Assembly: GCA_000402295.1 (NCBI GenBank)
Contig: AQRW01000169.1
Coordinates: forward strand, 1-22,699
DNA length: 22,699 bases
Direction of reading: 5' to 3'
DNA from: Candidatus Aerophobus profundus SCGC AAA252-L23
GTDB lineage: Bacteria > Aerophobota > Aerophobia > Aerophobales > Aerophobaceae
The position numbers and the translations under genes were made by a program. Numbering within the stretch: the stretch's first letter is position 1; each line of letters begins with the position of its first letter. The notes under the pieces were generated by a model, which worked only from the letters and a program-made list of their open reading frames with translations, ran no database searches and had not been told where the DNA came from. This document shows positions 22,131 through 22,699 of this stretch, piece by piece.

Positions 22131-22165
22131 AACCCACTTGACCTCGGTTTTCTCATAGACTAATT

Positions 22166-22193
22166 CATTCCTAACCTTTAAAGGTTAGGAATG
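22166..22193. promoter_or_regulatory. 28-bp perfect palindrome spanning a stop codon
   Basis: CATTCCTAACCTTT (22166-22179) is followed at once by its exact complement (22180-22193). The TAA of the 49-aa gene lies at its centre, and it sits 36 bp upstream of the next start codon. Without a loop or a U-run it is not a standard terminator; a dimer-binding operator or cruciform is more likely. Confidence 0.45.
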
Positions 22194-22327
22194 TTATCGA
22201 TCTGGCTCCCCTTGGCGCTGAATATCTCCTTATCTTTCCGCTCCATAGCCGCATTTTGACCGCTGAGGAATAAAATAGCCAAAGTAACGAGAAACGTTAA
22301 CATGCCGATATTAATTAGTTTTTTCAT
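22178..22327 (-). CDS. 49-aa membrane peptide
   Basis: The ATG has an AGGGGG ribosome site five bases upstream. The product begins MKKLINIGMLTFLVTLAILF with a hydrophobic stretch (about residues 4-22) and continues with a polar part, QNAAMERKDKEIFSAKGSQI, ending in NIPNL. It looks like a single-span peptide or a protein with an uncleaved signal anchor; no lipobox cysteine follows. It starts about 16 bp after an attC-like site, the position expected for the gene of an integron cassette. Short membrane peptides next to another membrane protein can be toxins or toxin partners, but nothing here proves it. Confidence 0.55.
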   Translation of the reverse strand: MKKLINIGMLTFLVTLAILFLSGQNAAMERKDKEIFSAKGSQIDNIPNL

Positions 22328-22343
22328 TGGTCCCCCTACCACT

Positions 22344-22413
22344 GTCTAACGTTTGAGGTCACCTGCATTTTGGAGCGAAGCGGAAAAATGTCAGGTGAAA
22401 CGATTTGTTATGT
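22344..22413 (-). repeat. attC-like site 3 (best formed)
   Basis: The 70-bp site has GTTAGAC as its minus-strand right-hand box (22350-22344; matches GTTRRRY) and ACATAAC as the left-hand box (22413-22407). Inside, TCACCTG (22359-22365) pairs perfectly with CAGGTGA (22392-22398), CATTTT (22366-22371) with AAAATG (22385-22390), leaving a single unpaired T at 22391, and a GGAGCGAAGCGG tip. A long imperfect hairpin with an extrahelical base between two boxes is how integron attC sites are built. A gene ends 32 bp before it and another begins 17 bp after it, as in a cassette array. No integron integrase is in the window. Confidence 0.55.
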
Positions 22414-22444
22414 GTAATTTTCATTATTTGTTACTGTAACTCAC

Positions 22445-22699
22445 CTAAAGTGCTTTTTCACAGGTTGTTTGAAATAATGATATAAAATATTCACATAGAT
22501 AATTGAAGGATATTTTATTTGTGGGACATTTTTTTCTGGGTTTGTAAATGAGCTGTACATCATCGCTTGAAACAGCAATCAAACCAACATTATTGCTTTT
22601 TAGGAGTCCTAAGTTGACACGATGTAAATATTCAGCCGATATAGCCAAGAAACTCATACTAGAAAAATATTTGTACCGCATAGCTTGATAAAACCCTTT
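22445..22699 (-). CDS. 3' part of an uncharacterised gene, cut by the window edge
   Basis: The frame ends at 22445 and is open to the window edge. An ATG at 22681 is available, but the codons before it (reading GFYQAMRYKYFSSMSF) look continuous, so the gene probably extends beyond the window. The segment YLHRVNLGLLKSNNVGLIAV, then SSDDVQLIYKPRKKCP, alternates strands and helices like a nuclease-type or Rossmann-like alpha/beta domain ending, but I cannot name it. It lies immediately upstream of attC-like site 3 and would be the gene of the preceding cassette. Confidence 0.5.
   Translation of the reverse strand, partial: KGFYQAMRYKYFSSMSFLAISAEYLHRVNLGLLKSNNVGLIAVSSDDVQLIYKPRKKCPTNKISFNYLCEYFISLFQTTCEKAL

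Noticed and set aside
21616..22158. 180-aa plus-strand ORF
   Set aside because: It is antisense to the 118-aa membrane protein and the zinc-ribbon remnant, which both have ribosome sites and sensible protein patterns.
1..22699. CRISPR array or tRNA gene
   Set aside because: I saw no regularly spaced repeat series and no cloverleaf-like sequence with the conserved TTCGA-type arm on either strand.

Overview
The window looks like a defence island from an uncultured, AT-rich bacterium. Its features (IS110/IS1111 transposon, REP-type palindromes, integron-like sites, many broken genes) are typical of metagenome genomes from sediment or groundwater lineages, but nothing here fixes a phylum. Almost every convincing gene is on the minus strand, so the biological reading direction runs from high to low coordinates. 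There is no rRNA, tRNA, CRISPR array or housekeeping gene.

Region by region. Positions 1-1840 hold an apparently complete IS110-family element of the IS1111 type: a DEDD/serine recombinase, sub-terminal inverted repeats, and a structured non-coding segment downstream of the recombinase that contains two copies of one stem with different loops, the layout expected of a bridge RNA (seekRNA). Positions 1988-3760 hold an unrecognised 493-aa protein with one C-terminal membrane segment, and the first 35 codons of an OLD/RecF-like ATPase cut off inside its Walker A motif by a palindromic REP/MITE-like insertion. Positions 3830-8809 are a type III-like restriction-modification operon (mod-res), whose best promoter has a 22-bp palindrome in its spacer. 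Positions 8974-13662 hold a 1440-aa SF1 helicase with a C-terminal nuclease, followed by a Fic gene that has lost its catalytic centre. Positions 13678-13832 are a decayed excisionase-type HTH gene.

Positions 13972-20075 hold three more defence-type genes: a PD-(D/E)XK nuclease, a DUF262 plus HNH (GmrSD-like) protein, and a 1031-aa NACHT NTPase. The two gaps between them each contain a folded repeat resembling an integron attC site. The NACHT gene is also flanked by a 17-bp inverted repeat. Positions 20118-21325 hold a truncated tyrosine recombinase, an XRE regulator, a REP pair with GTAG boxes, and two small plus-strand ORFs. Positions 21380-22699 look like more cassette-type DNA: a zinc-ribbon remnant, a 118-aa membrane protein, a 49-aa membrane peptide, a well-formed attC-like site, and the 3' end of another gene.

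Taken together, restriction (mod-res, DUF262-HNH, PD-(D/E)XK), helicase-nuclease and NACHT functions are stacked with remnants of older systems (OLD, Fic) and with at least three kinds of mobile DNA. The most interesting possibilities are the candidate bridge RNA and the idea that large defence genes here travel as integron-like cassettes.
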